A DNA stretch of 64,000 nucleotides from Asterias amurensis (Eukaryota > Echinodermata > Asteroidea > Forcipulatida > Asteriidae). Shown here piece by piece: positions 54,997 through 64,000 of the stretch. A program made the position numbers and the translations under genes. The stretch spans positions 11,470,001-11,534,000 of the forward strand of contig NC_092650.1 in NCBI RefSeq assembly GCF_032118995.1, in the 5' to 3' direction. The notes below the pieces were generated by a model. That model made no database searches. It was not told the origin of the DNA and worked only from the letters and a program-made list of their open reading frames with translations. Position 1 is the stretch's first letter. Each line of letters opens with the position of its first letter.

Positions 54997-55105
54997 CTGA
55001 ACATCCCTCATCGCCAAACAAAATCTGAGCAGAACCTAAACATTTGAAGAGGTTTTCCATCTTCTCATTCTACTATGAGCTTTTCAGGTCATGTCTCTTG
55101 TAGAC
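54997..55105 (-). pseudogene. ctnnbl1: CTNNBL1-like pseudogene exon E2, copy W2
   Basis: Reads VYKRHDLKSS, two stops (55070-55075 on the plus strand), then NEKMENLFKCLGSAQILF. MENLFKCLGSAQIL aligns with MENLFDSLCSCLML of CTNNBL1 (recalled) in the same frame as VYKRHD, so apart from the two stops the frame is intact across about 30 codons. Confidence 0.72.
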
Positions 55106-55743
55106 CTGCAAAGAAAACACCAACATTCAGAATTTAGAAAATTACTCAAACCGATTTCAACATTGATAGAAATATGTTATGAAATTCAGATTGGCTTTAA
55201 TACCTTTCTCATTATGCACTACATGTGAAATCAAAGACTGTGAGATGACAAGCACTGTTACATACACTTCTTCTCTACATCCAAGAGTACAAATAATGGG
55301 CACATAATACATGAGGTTTTGGTGTTGACGTTCCCCTTGCACAAAACATTGAGGCAGCTTGCATTGCGGCTTCAAGTTGTCAACAATGGAAAGCAAAAAG
55401 GACTGAAATCAGTGCTGCTAAAAAATTTAAGCCTAGCACGCCAGCTATCCATTATAGGATGTTTCAAACTCAAAGTTCCAGGGGTTAAGACCAAGAATTA
55501 GGTATTCTGGGAAATAGTTGCACAGTGAAAATATACACCACTGGGAACGACTTCTTCCATGAAGGCAATAAGCTTTTTCCATAATGCAGATTAAATTCAT
55601 GCATACCTAAAGACACCAATGACTTGCCAAACTTGTGTAGAAGGCAGACGCACAAAGTTGGCTTCAATGTGCCACAACTAGGTCATTTTAATGAAAACGG
55701 TTCAACTTAATTAAATCTAGAAGAACAAAAAACTTGAGTGTAC
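55106..55743. other. Intron-like sequence between E1 and E2 (W2)
   Basis: About 640 bp with a GTACAC donor and a TTTGCAG acceptor on the minus strand. It lacks the inserts found in copy X. No gene seen. Confidence 0.5.
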
Positions 55744-55923
55744 CTTGCCATGTGTGTCTTGCGTGATGATGGAAAGGGTTTCACTACAGAAAAGCTTCTT
55801 GGCATCAGAAGGCACTAGAAGGCACTTGAGCATCCTGTGCACTAGGCCTTGCTGGGCTGCCTCCCTGCCCATCTTTTCGCAAATCTTCTCGCGCATCTTT
55901 GATTGTCTAACTGTCAATGATTC
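55744..55923 (-). pseudogene. ctnnbl1: CTNNBL1-like exon E1, copy W2, open over 60 codons
   Basis: Between TTACTTACAG and GTACAC (minus strand) the exon is exactly 180 nt, phase 0 to 0, with no stop. It reads REKICEKMGREAAQQGLVHR and then VPSDAKKLFCSETLSIITQD. The known protein has EMCTEGAQQGLLQWLLKRLK and PFDANKLYCSEVLAILLQD here (recalled). AAQQGL, DAKKLFCSE and QDT are the clearest matches. This is the best preserved exon in the window, but the next exon, E2, has in-frame stops, so it still belongs to a pseudogene unless splicing skips E2. Confidence 0.72.
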
Positions 55924-55945
55924 CTGTAAGTAACATAAAGCAATG

Positions 55946-56009
55946 GGGCTTGAACAAAGAAAAATGTACTGAAGCGGGCCGCTCCAGTAAACTTTTCCTT
56001 GTTCAAACC
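55946..56009 (-). other. Conserved palindromic hairpin upstream of E1 (W2)
   Basis: TTGAACAAAGAAAAATGTAC pairs with GTAAACTTTTCCTTGTTCAA, and GAAGCGGGCCGCTCC forms the tip. It ends about 22 nt before the E1 acceptor (minus strand). Tip sequence differs from the A/X type while pairing is kept. Confidence 0.75.
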
Positions 56010-56440
56010 TAAGTTGTTTAAGATCTACCAAGTCAGTTTCCCTTCAGGTTTTCTTACTTGATAAGTAAAATAAAGAGTACATGATGAAAAATCTATGTTG
56101 CAATTTTGGGAATCAATGTGGTACCATGGATACCTCAAAGATTGTGCAGTATCGTGCGCCCTTTTAGGCAAGACAAAAAGGACAAGGCTACCGTAACTGA
56201 TATTGACATGGATTTTTACCCACAAAATGGTACATTAGGTAATCAGTGGCATTGTGGCATTGATGCAATGGCAGAAAACATAAACAAAATTATCATGAAA
56301 GTCGAATGAGACTTATTGCATTTAAGGAACTTGCAACTTATGCTATACAGAGTGCTCCTGTCTGAAGCGTCATATTGATGAGTAAATTTAATATAAAAAC
56401 AATTTCCGCAAAGTGAGCATTTTATGAAGTTTTGGTTGGT
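56010..56440. other. Unassigned segment upstream of W2
   Basis: Part of it (56010-56120) repeats the 53949-54095 stretch (AAGTTGTTTAAGATCTACCA), showing W1 and W2 are tandem copies. Nothing else recognised. Confidence 0.5.
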
Positions 56441-56597
56441 AGTCGATATCATGCAGAGTGTGTCATTGGTTTTTCACAATTTTATCTCGACCCAGATGGC
56501 AGATTGACCTCAAACTTCTACAAAGAGTCAGTTGTGGTATAATACATTGCCAGCAAAGGTTTTGTTAGTAAAACCAAGTTCTGTAATGATTCTTTAA
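56440..56597 (-). mobile_element. TTAA MITE, family C, partial (inverted)
   Basis: Ends TTCTGTAATGATTCTTTAA. Shares ACCTCAAACTTCTACA with the copy at 57430. Its counterpart in X (34655-34703) is cut at the Y junction. Confidence 0.65.
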
Positions 56598-56690
56598 GTT
56601 GCTGGAGTTTATTCAGAAAGCCAACTACTGAAACAAACAATCTTGAAGCAGAATTAAAACAGCTCAACCAAATAAAGCTTTTTAGCGTAG

Positions 56691-57016
56691 CCTGAAGGCA
56701 CTGGACACTGTTTATTATTACTCAAAATAACAGTAAGCATAAAACCTTACTTAACATAAACCAATGAGAGCTGTTGATAGTATCAAACATTGTGAGAATA
56801 GGTTACCTCCGATGTATTTTTCAAATGTTCAAAGACTTCAGGCCTTGAGAATTTTATTTCTTAAACACACAAATGTGTTCAAACAAGGATTTTTGTCATA
56901 ATTCCCTTTGCTTTGCTGACCAATTCAGTCAAAATTGTTACAGATTTGCTATAAAGGCATGTGTCAGAATACAACTAGTGAGAACAAAATTACCAAAGGT
57001 GTCCAGTGCCTTTAAA
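56691..57016. mobile_element. MITE of family A, diverged, private to Z
   Basis: Starts CTGAAGGCACTGGACACTGT and ends GGTGTCCAGTGCCTTTAAAC, with inverted termini. The left TTAA is mutated. The interior has TTCAGGCCTTGAGAATTTTATT in place of the GAGACCTC palindrome of other copies. Confidence 0.8.
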
Positions 57017-57329
57017 CATTGAAAACCCAGTGAAACCTAAACAAGTATTAAAAAAAGTCTTATTTATTTAAAATAAATGCAACGAAAAGTAGAAATAGAA
57101 TTTTTGTTTTCTACAAAATAAAGTGTTAAACATTAAAGATTAATTAAAACAATGTGTTGCTATTTTATTGTTTAACTTGCATCACAATTTCTAACAATTC
57201 CTGAAGATCACAGATTTACATAAAACTTACATGATCTAATGATGATGATGGTAGAAAACATACCTTAAAATATTTCTGTCTGAAGTGTCATATTTGATGA
57301 GTAATAAATAATCTAATTTCGCGTTTGGA
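57017..57329. other. AT-rich segment private to Z
   Basis: Inserted relative to arm X next to the preceding MITE. Poly-A rich. GTCTGAAGTGTCATATTTGATGAG at 57278 also occurs, diverged, at 56368, so part is a repeat. Confidence 0.4.
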
Positions 57330-57546
57330 GTTCATCGTTCAGTGAGAGTTTTATTCATTTTTGTTTTGCATAAGATGCAATGCAAAATTTTTAGTCATTT
57401 TTGTCACTATTTTCATGTGACTCCGATGGCGGACCGATCTCAAACTTCTACAGGTTTGTCAGTTTATGTTTGTGGTAGATACATAAAGTGCTGACACTGA
57501 CAACAACTTTTTAGCTAGCAAAACCAATTCTGTAATGTTCCTTTAA
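57330..57546 (-). mobile_element. TTAA MITE, family C (arm Z)
   Basis: Inverted counterpart of 34341-34560, ending TTCTGTAATGTTCCTTTAA. TTAA is at 57543-57546. Confidence 0.7.
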
Positions 57547-58364
57547 TTTTTCACAAAAATAAGTCACGATAACAGCCCAGTTCTAAAATATAAGCAAGGT
57601 TTATAAAATAGGTCACTAACATACTAATTTTTGTGGTAATATACTATGAAAATAGCTTTTTGGTTGTAGCGCCAGTTTTTGTGTGATTTGCTGCTAGAGG
57701 GCAAAACATTGACTAGCTTGGAGTGACAAAGATGTCTGTGTGGCACACGGGCATGACAAAGGTCAACCGGGACGCGCACTTTAATGACTAAAAGTAAAGA
57801 TCAAACAGACGTTATGTCAACACAAAGAATATATTCAATTGTTCGTGGTTTTTGAATTCGGGTTAGAGTTAAACCTATTTTACCCATGTGATTTACCAAG
57901 CCCATGACACGTTGTAGCTATGTACCGTTATTGGGAACAGGGAACTGATCATTTGCTGCTGTTTTGCATGTGTCTGCGCGAAAGCCAGATGTATTGGACA
58001 GTGGTCTACATGTAGGTATTGCGCTTTTCAATGATTATCAGATTAAATGTATTCCAGTGCTGTTGGCATGCTCTAACTTGACTGTCCAGGATCGTAACAA
58101 TGTTTGCTGGAAAATTTAGTTGCTTGCTGTTTGCTAAGCAATGACCAAATTTGGTCCTTGATGATGAACATACCTTCTCAGATTTGCTTATGTTGATTGT
58201 GTTGTGTGGATTCGCATGCTAAATATTGAAAAACAATTATTACCTGCAAAGGGATTGGTTCGTCGATATAAGTGCGAGTCCATGCTGCAATTCATGACCT
58301 TTTTAGTGTATCCAAATCAATCAGTTAGCACATCAATGATCTGACACCCCAATGATCTAACCTA
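57547..58364. other. Unassigned segment, counterpart of 33536-34340
   Basis: No gene recognised. Confidence 0.45.
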
Positions 58365-58455
58365 CGTACCCTAGCCCAACCTAACCCTAGCCCAAACCCA
58401 TACCCTCCCATACCCTACCCTAACCCTCACCCCACCCTAACACTAAACCTAGCCT
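58365..58455. repeat. Degenerate CCCTAA-like repeat (arm Z)
   Basis: CCTAACCCTAGCCC, CCCATACCCTACCC and TAACCCTCACCCC. Reverse complement of 33430-33535. Confidence 0.75.
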
Positions 58456-59352
58456 TACCACTTAAACCAAGACCTTGACCAAACACTTTAACCAGGTGTC
58501 AGAACAAAGATTTTTAACCAAAAGGACACTTTAAAGTCGATTGGATGGACTCAGCAGTGGTAAGCAGATAGTGAGTTATTTATGCATAGTCTGAAGCCAA
58601 AAATGCCTCGCTGACTGCCGAGGATCAAAGGTTGGAGCCTGCGTGTAAAAGTGTTACCATTTGGTGTAACTTGTTTAGTTTTTGGTAGCGCCAAATTCTA
58701 TAGTCTCTTTTTAGTTTGCGGAGAGTTGGTCAAGCAGCCCAGTTCTTTTTAAGTTGTATTTTGGCACCAGCAGTAAAAATATGTCTAGGTTCAGAGAGTT
58801 CCTTATTTGGACTTGATATTTGGTTTGGTTTGGGTATTGTGAATGGGCACATTGAGAACATGGTATGTAGGAATGTAGGTGTGGTGAATTTGGGAAGGTT
58901 CGGTTGGTAGGGATTTAATGAATGTGGAATAGTATTGACGATGACTCAGGCCGAGTAGGGTCGCATTTATCGGGACAGAAAGGGGCTGAGAGTGGATCCA
59001 CCCTAATCACCCTGCATTGTATTTTCACAATTTGTAAATTTTCAGTACTGCGATCTTTGCTGGTGGTCTCCCTATGCCATCATGTGATGTGTTCAAGCAA
59101 AATGAGTAGTTTTTTTTTTACACTTGGCATTTTTTTATACATCTGAAAAGAGCATAAGCTATGCTTTACTACTTTGAAGGTCCATGTTCATAGAACCGTT
59201 AGTTCAAATAATGTACAAGGAGAAACACAAAGTGGTATGATTAACTGAAACAAAGGGAAAGAGGTTAAAAACTCCTCTTTTTTTTTAGCGCGTACAAACA
59301 TACAAGAGGCCCCCCACGATTTACTTTGAGTACTGTGCTGAACGCATTTGAA
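58456..59352. other. Arm Z counterpart of 32177-33052, including the empty family B site
   Basis: TACCACTTAAACCAAGACC at 58457-58475 is the uninterrupted target. SINE-tail words lie at about 58540-58640. No gene recognised; the frames 58716-58910 and 58922-59146 mirror frames in X. Confidence 0.55.
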
Positions 59353-59680
59353 GTTTTTGACACTATTGATAATTACTCAAAATAATTATTCTCATAAAAC
59401 CTCACTTGGTAACGAGTCATGGGGAGACATTGATAGTATAAAACATTGTGAGAAACGGAATTTGATTTCGAGACCTCAGATTTAGAGTATAAGGCCTCGA
59501 AATCAAGCATCTGAAAGCAGATTACTGTGTGACTAGGGTTCTTTTTCTTTCTCGCCACTCTGACAACCGTGTCAAGCTCACATTATTACAGGTTTGTTTT
59601 TTATGCATATGTTGAGATACACCAAGTGAGAAAACTGGTCTTTGACAATTACCAATAGTGTCCAATGTCTTTAAAGCCAT
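59353..59680 (-). mobile_element. TTAA MITE, family A (arm Z)
   Basis: Inverted counterpart of 31816-32176, with a deletion of about 40 bp beside GAGAAACGGAATTTGATTTCG (59451). Followed by the family B fragment (59680-59950). Confidence 0.8.
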
Positions 59681-60879
59681 TGGACACTTTCTACACAGAA
59701 CAGAAATTTAAAGTTCACAGATTTACAGATAACTTATAAGGCTTACAGAAGTTAATGGTGAAAGAGTCCCTTTGAAATATAATTCCATGAAAAACCTATG
59801 TCATGAAAATCTGAAACGTGCGGAAACAAGGGTGGAATTACCTGTTATTGTCTCCCGACACCAATGAGTGACTGAGCCTAATTTTCACAGGTTTGTTATT
59901 TTATATATGTAAGTTGTGATACCTGAAGTGCAAGCATTTGAGAATGCATACAAATTTGAAGAAAAAAAATGAATAAATAAAAATCAACAAATGAATTTTT
60001 ACTTTTGTTACTTTTTGCAAAACGAAAAAATAGAAGACCTATTCTTGATAAATAAACCCCATATACCAGGAGCTCCCAAGAAATTGTATGCGACCCAAAC
60101 AAATTGCAACAAAGCATGTACACAACTTGAGGCTTTGTTTGTTTCCTCATCTAAATTGCACTGAACTGGTATTCATCGTAATTTCTGTCCATATCAATCT
60201 TGCCTTCTCCCATTTGCTATTGTAAAAACAAGAATGTCAGATTGACTGACGTGAATGTCCTTTTTGATAGTGACTAAGTTGTTGCTTGAATTGGTGTTGA
60301 AGAATGATCCATGGCCGCAGTGGGGTTTATTGGTAAACGTCTGAAAGTGTAGGTCGACAGAATTTCAATTACCTTCAGGTCGTGATCAGATGTGGACATG
60401 ATCACAACCCTACCTATACCTAAGCCCTAAAGCAAACCCTAACCTTCAACCTATCAAGTCTGTATGCAGATCCTTAAACTCGTCAAGAAGGCCAGACTAC
60501 AGTACCGAGAAACCACAAACAAAATCCAGATCTTGTGATCCTCAAGAAGTCCCTACCAAAAGACAACCACAGGCAACAATATGTCACCATCTGAGCTCCA
60601 ACCTCATGAACCAAATCCAACCACATCACGTACATTGTAAGCCGACAAGAGTAACAACACTGTGGTCATATCCTCCCTTGACTATGATCACAAGGTGACT
60701 GAGATTCTGTCGACCAAGAAAACCCCATGGTAAATAACTTAATTTTCATAAAACATCAAATTTAATGGCGTTATCTCTTATGAGCTTATCAGGGCAGCAA
60801 GTTAAAACACCAATTAAATTCAACGTTCGGTCTCATTGTTTTTTTACCATTTGAAAGTGATTGTTTTCACAAATTCTTT
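59681..60879. other. Arm Z counterpart of 30641-31815
   Basis: Holds the family B fragment, the broken version of the unknown frame (59896-60220, minus strand) and the segment related to 2521-3070. No gene recognised. Confidence 0.5.
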
Positions 60880-61120
60880 CATATGAGACACCAGTCAAGC
60901 ATTTTGGTAAAAATGAGTCTCCGGTACTTTCTTGGGAACTGTCTGAGTATAGTTACATGGCGAAAATGTGATGGTAATGAGTTCCATACATTTTAAGGAG
61001 CAGCAGAAAACGAGTAGTGAACCAGCTTAAAGACAGTGCAATATTTGGCCAAGAGGTTCTCTGAGGAAGAGCGTAGAGAACCCACTACAAATGCGGACCT
61101 AGAGGATGTCCTGTAGGAGG
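60880..61120 (-). mobile_element. L2/CR1-like LINE C-terminus (arm Z)
   Basis: Inverted copy of 30366-30640. TTTTAAGGAGCAGCAGAAAAC (60990) shows a change that breaks the FSAAQNVW frame. Confidence 0.75.
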
Positions 61121-61429
61121 TTTTTTTGCCTTTTTTGTTCTTCAAAGCTTATCCCCTTTGGCCGTCTACATACTAAAAATGTATCCCACATCCCTGTGCT
61201 ACAGTCACACACACATTTCCCTGAGTTTCATGACAATTTTGACTTGGCTGAGAAATCACATCTATAGCAGTCTAAACTTTCCAAAGGAAGAGGTAAGTGC
61301 TTCCACAGCACATGGGTTTGATGTTTTCATGTGAATTTTTGACGTTTGGACAAAGAAAATTTTGAAATTTATGAAACACTTTGTTGTCGACCGTCGCATG
61401 TTAGAACAAGTTATGTATCAATTTAAAGC

Positions 61430-61820
61430 TTAAAGGAACACATTGCCTTGGATCGGACGAGTTGGTCAAAACAAACGCGTTTGTAACCGTTTTTTTATAA
61501 AATGCATATGGTTGGAAAGATGTTTTAAAAGTAGAATACAATGATCCACACAAGTTTGCCTCGAAATTGCGTGGTTTTCCTTCTACTGTGCGAACTAACA
61601 TGGTCGGCCATTTATGGGAGTCAAAATTTTGACCCCCATAAATGGCCGACGTGTTAGTCGACAAGGTTAAAGGAAAACCACGCAATTTCGAGGCATGTTT
61701 GTGTGGATCATTGTATTCTACTTTTACAACATCTTTCTACCCATATGCATTTTATAAAAAACGGTTACAAACGCTTTTCAAAGACCAACTCGACCGATCC
61801 AAGGCAACGTGTTCCTTTAA
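61430..61820. mobile_element. TTAA foldback MITE, family D
   Basis: TTAA at 61430-61433 and 61817-61820 flanks a nearly complete palindrome: TTAAAGGAACACATTGCCTT on the left, AAGGCAACGTGTTCCTTTAA on the right, arms of about 190 bp, centre GTCAAAATTTTGAC. The empty site AGCTTAAGAAACACTC survives (inverted) at 30070 and about 35400. So this is a precise insertion with TTAA duplication. No coding content. Confidence 0.95.
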
Positions 61821-62374
61821 GAAACACTCTTTCTCGCCATATTACTTGTGTAAACTTTGTCTTGTGTTCAGTAGTTTGTTATTATTCAAGAAACAACCTG
61901 TTGATTTTTCAGTTATTCAAGTACATGTATGCAAATTTGTTATTTTTCATGTAACTATATATAATTATAAAGTTTCTAAACACAATTTTTATTTTTATAT
62001 GTGAGGCCAGCTTTTCTTAGTAACTTGGATTACAGATTTTCTTGCCAAAACAGCTGAGCGGGCAGCAGGGAAAACATAGACATACATGTACATCACATTT
62101 TTTTGTTATCACAAAGACAGTAAACATTTTGCCTTCTGAAATTATCACTGTTTCAAATTACCCAAAATAGCCCCAGTAGAGCCTTTTTTTTAGTCCAAGG
62201 CGTGGAAACTGTTTTCCCAATAAAAACCCACATTTTTATGACAAAACTTTCCCCCTGATGTCACTTACAGTAGCTCTTTTGTGGGGAGTACTTACCACGA
62301 CAAGTTTGCCCACTCGTTTTGGTGAAATTTTGAATAACTTTTTGCTCAAAAAATTTACCGTGCGTACAATACAA
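61821..62374. other. Arm Z counterpart of 29576-30060
   Basis: No gene recognised. Confidence 0.5.
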
Positions 62375-62585
62375 GCGGCGACTTGTCAGAGTGTCAAGTT
62401 GTTCGAGGTTGGGTTGTCTTACCTATCGAGTTGTCAGTCTGTCTAGTTGTCCGAGAGACGAGTTGTCTGACCTATCGCGATTTTATACTAAAGTTGTTCG
62501 ATGGATGAATTTTGTGGACTCATGGTCATGCCTATCGGTAAAAAAACACAAACCGACGCGAACATCATCGACGATGTTAATCGAG
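62375..62585. repeat. CGAGTTGT-type minisatellite and near-palindrome (arm Z)
   Basis: Inverted counterpart of 29358-29575, with TGTCAGTCTGTCTAGTTGTC units and AACATCATCGACGATGTT. Confidence 0.75.
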
Positions 62586-62685
62586 TGAGCCTAGCTTCAA
62601 ATTTGTTCTTAAAATTACACCAAAACAACCTTGCACATTTTTCGGCTTAATGAGCTCTCCACAAAAGCATGAACTCCCTTATTAC

Positions 62686-62862
62686 CTACAGATTTGGCAA
62701 GTAAAATAGTTGTGTCTTCATAGGCACGCTCTTTAGGGGTGCTGACGTGCATAGAATTGCTCTCTTCACCAACATACACACAAAAGACTCCATCATCTCC
62801 AAACAACGCCTCTCATGAGATCTTTGATATTATGTTTTCTGTGGCGATTGCATGGTCCATTT
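62686..62862 (-). pseudogene. ctnnbl1: CTNNBL1-like pseudogene exon E4, arm Z copy
   Basis: Minus-strand FGDDGVFCVYVGEESNSMHV and STPKERAYEDTTILLAKSV in one frame. One codon (TTT) fewer than X in VFFCVY, giving the same length as CTNNBL1 there. A GTAAT donor follows. Confidence 0.6.
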
Positions 62863-62928
62863 AACCACATTGTGTAAATTACGCGTAAACAATAAAACCA
62901 CATATTCTCATTGATACAATGCACTGAC

Positions 62929-63001
62929 CCGAGTCTAATCTTCTTCTTGCAAGCTTGAGTGCAGAACCGACCTTGACACAAATAATGATGATCAACCATA
63001 T
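62929..63001 (-). pseudogene. ctnnbl1: CTNNBL1-like pseudogene exon E3, arm Z copy
   Basis: 73 nt; the last exon bases are CGG instead of CAG before GTCAGT. Otherwise like X. Confidence 0.5.
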
Positions 63002-63904
63002 CTGCAAACAAAGATTTTGAACATAGATTTAACTGACCTGGATTTTTAACAGATTTTTGTGAAGAGCAAGGATAACAGCATGAACTGATGCCCCCATATA
63101 TGTGCTCTTCCATGTAGTAGGGTAGTATTTGACTTTCCACAACAACTTGTTGTTGACAGGAGTGTTGCTTTTGTTCTTTTAAGATCAAACCCCTCTGTTT
63201 TTCAATAAGATTTTTGTTTTTAAAATGTGGCTTGGTGATAACACAAACTGTGCCATTGTGCTCTCATACCCCCTACTTGTACATCATCTTGAAGCTACCT
63301 CTTTTTACATTTACACATATACAAAACACATAGGGTCCCAATAAAATGCTATCTATAGTTTGTAAACGGTTGTTCGTATATTTGTTGAGTAAACAAAATG
63401 TTGTTTTCAAAAAAGCAGGAAAAAACACAATTTAGGGCCAAGATAAATCTGTGTGGATCATTCTTTAGTAGTGTTAAAACCACGCTTTTTGTACATGGAC
63501 CAATGGTCATTGTGAACCAGTGTTGTCTGCAGATACCATCGATTACCAACCGTAAGGCAACCATTACTGAAATGCAAGGATTCTAAAAGACAGTGAGACT
63601 TATAAATTTGTGCAATTGTATTTCCTGGACGATAGGGTAACCCTCAGTGAGAGTACAAAGAACAGTGTAGTCATGTAAACGTGAGGGGCAAAACATTTTG
63701 AGTACAGTGTTTTGTTTTGCTGTCACTCTATAAGCATATGATACAATTCATGGAGACAATACAGCAGAACAAGCTAACCAACACTTAAGTATGTATTCTC
63801 CTGTTGCATCTGAACTCATGTTCGTCTAAACTGATGCCTTTTCATAATTTTGTTCTAATATTTCACTAATGGTTAGTTTTCATGATAATTCAAAGCAGTT
63901 TTAC
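63002..63904. other. Intron-like sequence between E2 and E3 (arm Z)
   Basis: Counterpart of 28003-28928; no gene seen. Confidence 0.45.
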
Positions 63905-63999
63905 CTTAACATCCCTTGTGGCCAGACAACATCTGAGCAGAACTCAAACACTATGAGCTCATTCTACTATGAGCTTTTCAGGTCATATTTCTCGTAGAC
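63905..63999 (-). pseudogene. ctnnbl1: CTNNBL1-like pseudogene exon E2, arm Z copy, at the window edge
   Basis: Reads VYEKYDLKSS followed by the same two stops as X and W2 (63964-63969). The matching E1 would lie beyond the window. Confidence 0.58.
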
Positions 64000-64000
64000 C

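Larger units (their letters stand above)
56550..64000 (-). repeat. Segmental duplication arm Z (inverted partner of X)
   Basis: The reverse complement follows X from 34703 back to 27908 and runs off the window end. Private to Z are the MITEs at 56691-57016 and 61430-61820. Missing from Z is the family B MITE of X at 33053. Spacer between the two arms is about 21.8 kb. Confidence 0.92.

Overview
This is eukaryotic, AT-rich, repeat-dense DNA with no intact protein-coding gene that I can support. Several families point to an echinoderm, most likely a sea star. They are TTAA-flanked short inverted-repeat elements whose ends read TTAAAGGCAGTG..., a tRNA-headed SINE, L2/CR1- and jockey-like LINE tails, and a Penelope-like reverse transcriptase fragment. 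The taxon call is inference from recalled repeat families. What coding signal exists is decayed.

The main thread is a set of eight partial copies of internal exons that I read as CTNNBL1 (beta-catenin-like protein 1, a conserved spliceosome-associated armadillo protein). I label the exon pieces E1 to E4. Introns and splice sites are retained, so the copies spread by DNA duplication rather than retroposition. Most copies share a TAG stop at the same codon of E2, so these are pseudogenes. A palindromic hairpin of about 60-72 nt lies just upstream of the E1 splice acceptor in six copies.

Layout. 1-22980: three direct tandem copies (A1, A2, A3) of a unit of about 8 kb. Each carries a LINE RT fragment, the hairpin, E1-E4 remnants, an L2-like LINE tail, an AAAT microsatellite, a GC-rich unrecognised block, a three-unit minisatellite of about 98 bp, a Penelope-like RT fragment on the minus strand, degenerate CCCTAA sequence and a LINE C-terminus. 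A1 and A2 also end in a TTAA MITE. 22981-24215: a different LINE RT remnant split by a MITE. 24368-29247: copy X of the exon set, with an 888-bp inverted-repeat element and a SINE in its largest intron. 27908-34703 (arm X) recurs inverted at about 56550-64000 (arm Z), and a partial direct copy Y lies at 34703-37490. 37560-38514: exon copy V. 39024-39679: a hAT-like nonautonomous element with an 8-bp target duplication. 40490-42283: a diverged tandem repeat and LINE pieces. 42300-52125: a satellite array containing an almost identical 2.05-kb tandem duplication and interrupted by a minus-strand L2/CR1-like LINE. 52211-53480: a foldback and another inverted-repeat element. 53690-56009: exon copies W1 and W2 on the minus strand. 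56550-64000: inverted arm Z.

Nothing here works together as a pathway. The value of the window is its duplication history. Comparing arms gives two clean empty/filled site pairs for TTAA elements (33053-33425 and 61430-61820), and the shared or missing stop codon orders the pseudogene copies.
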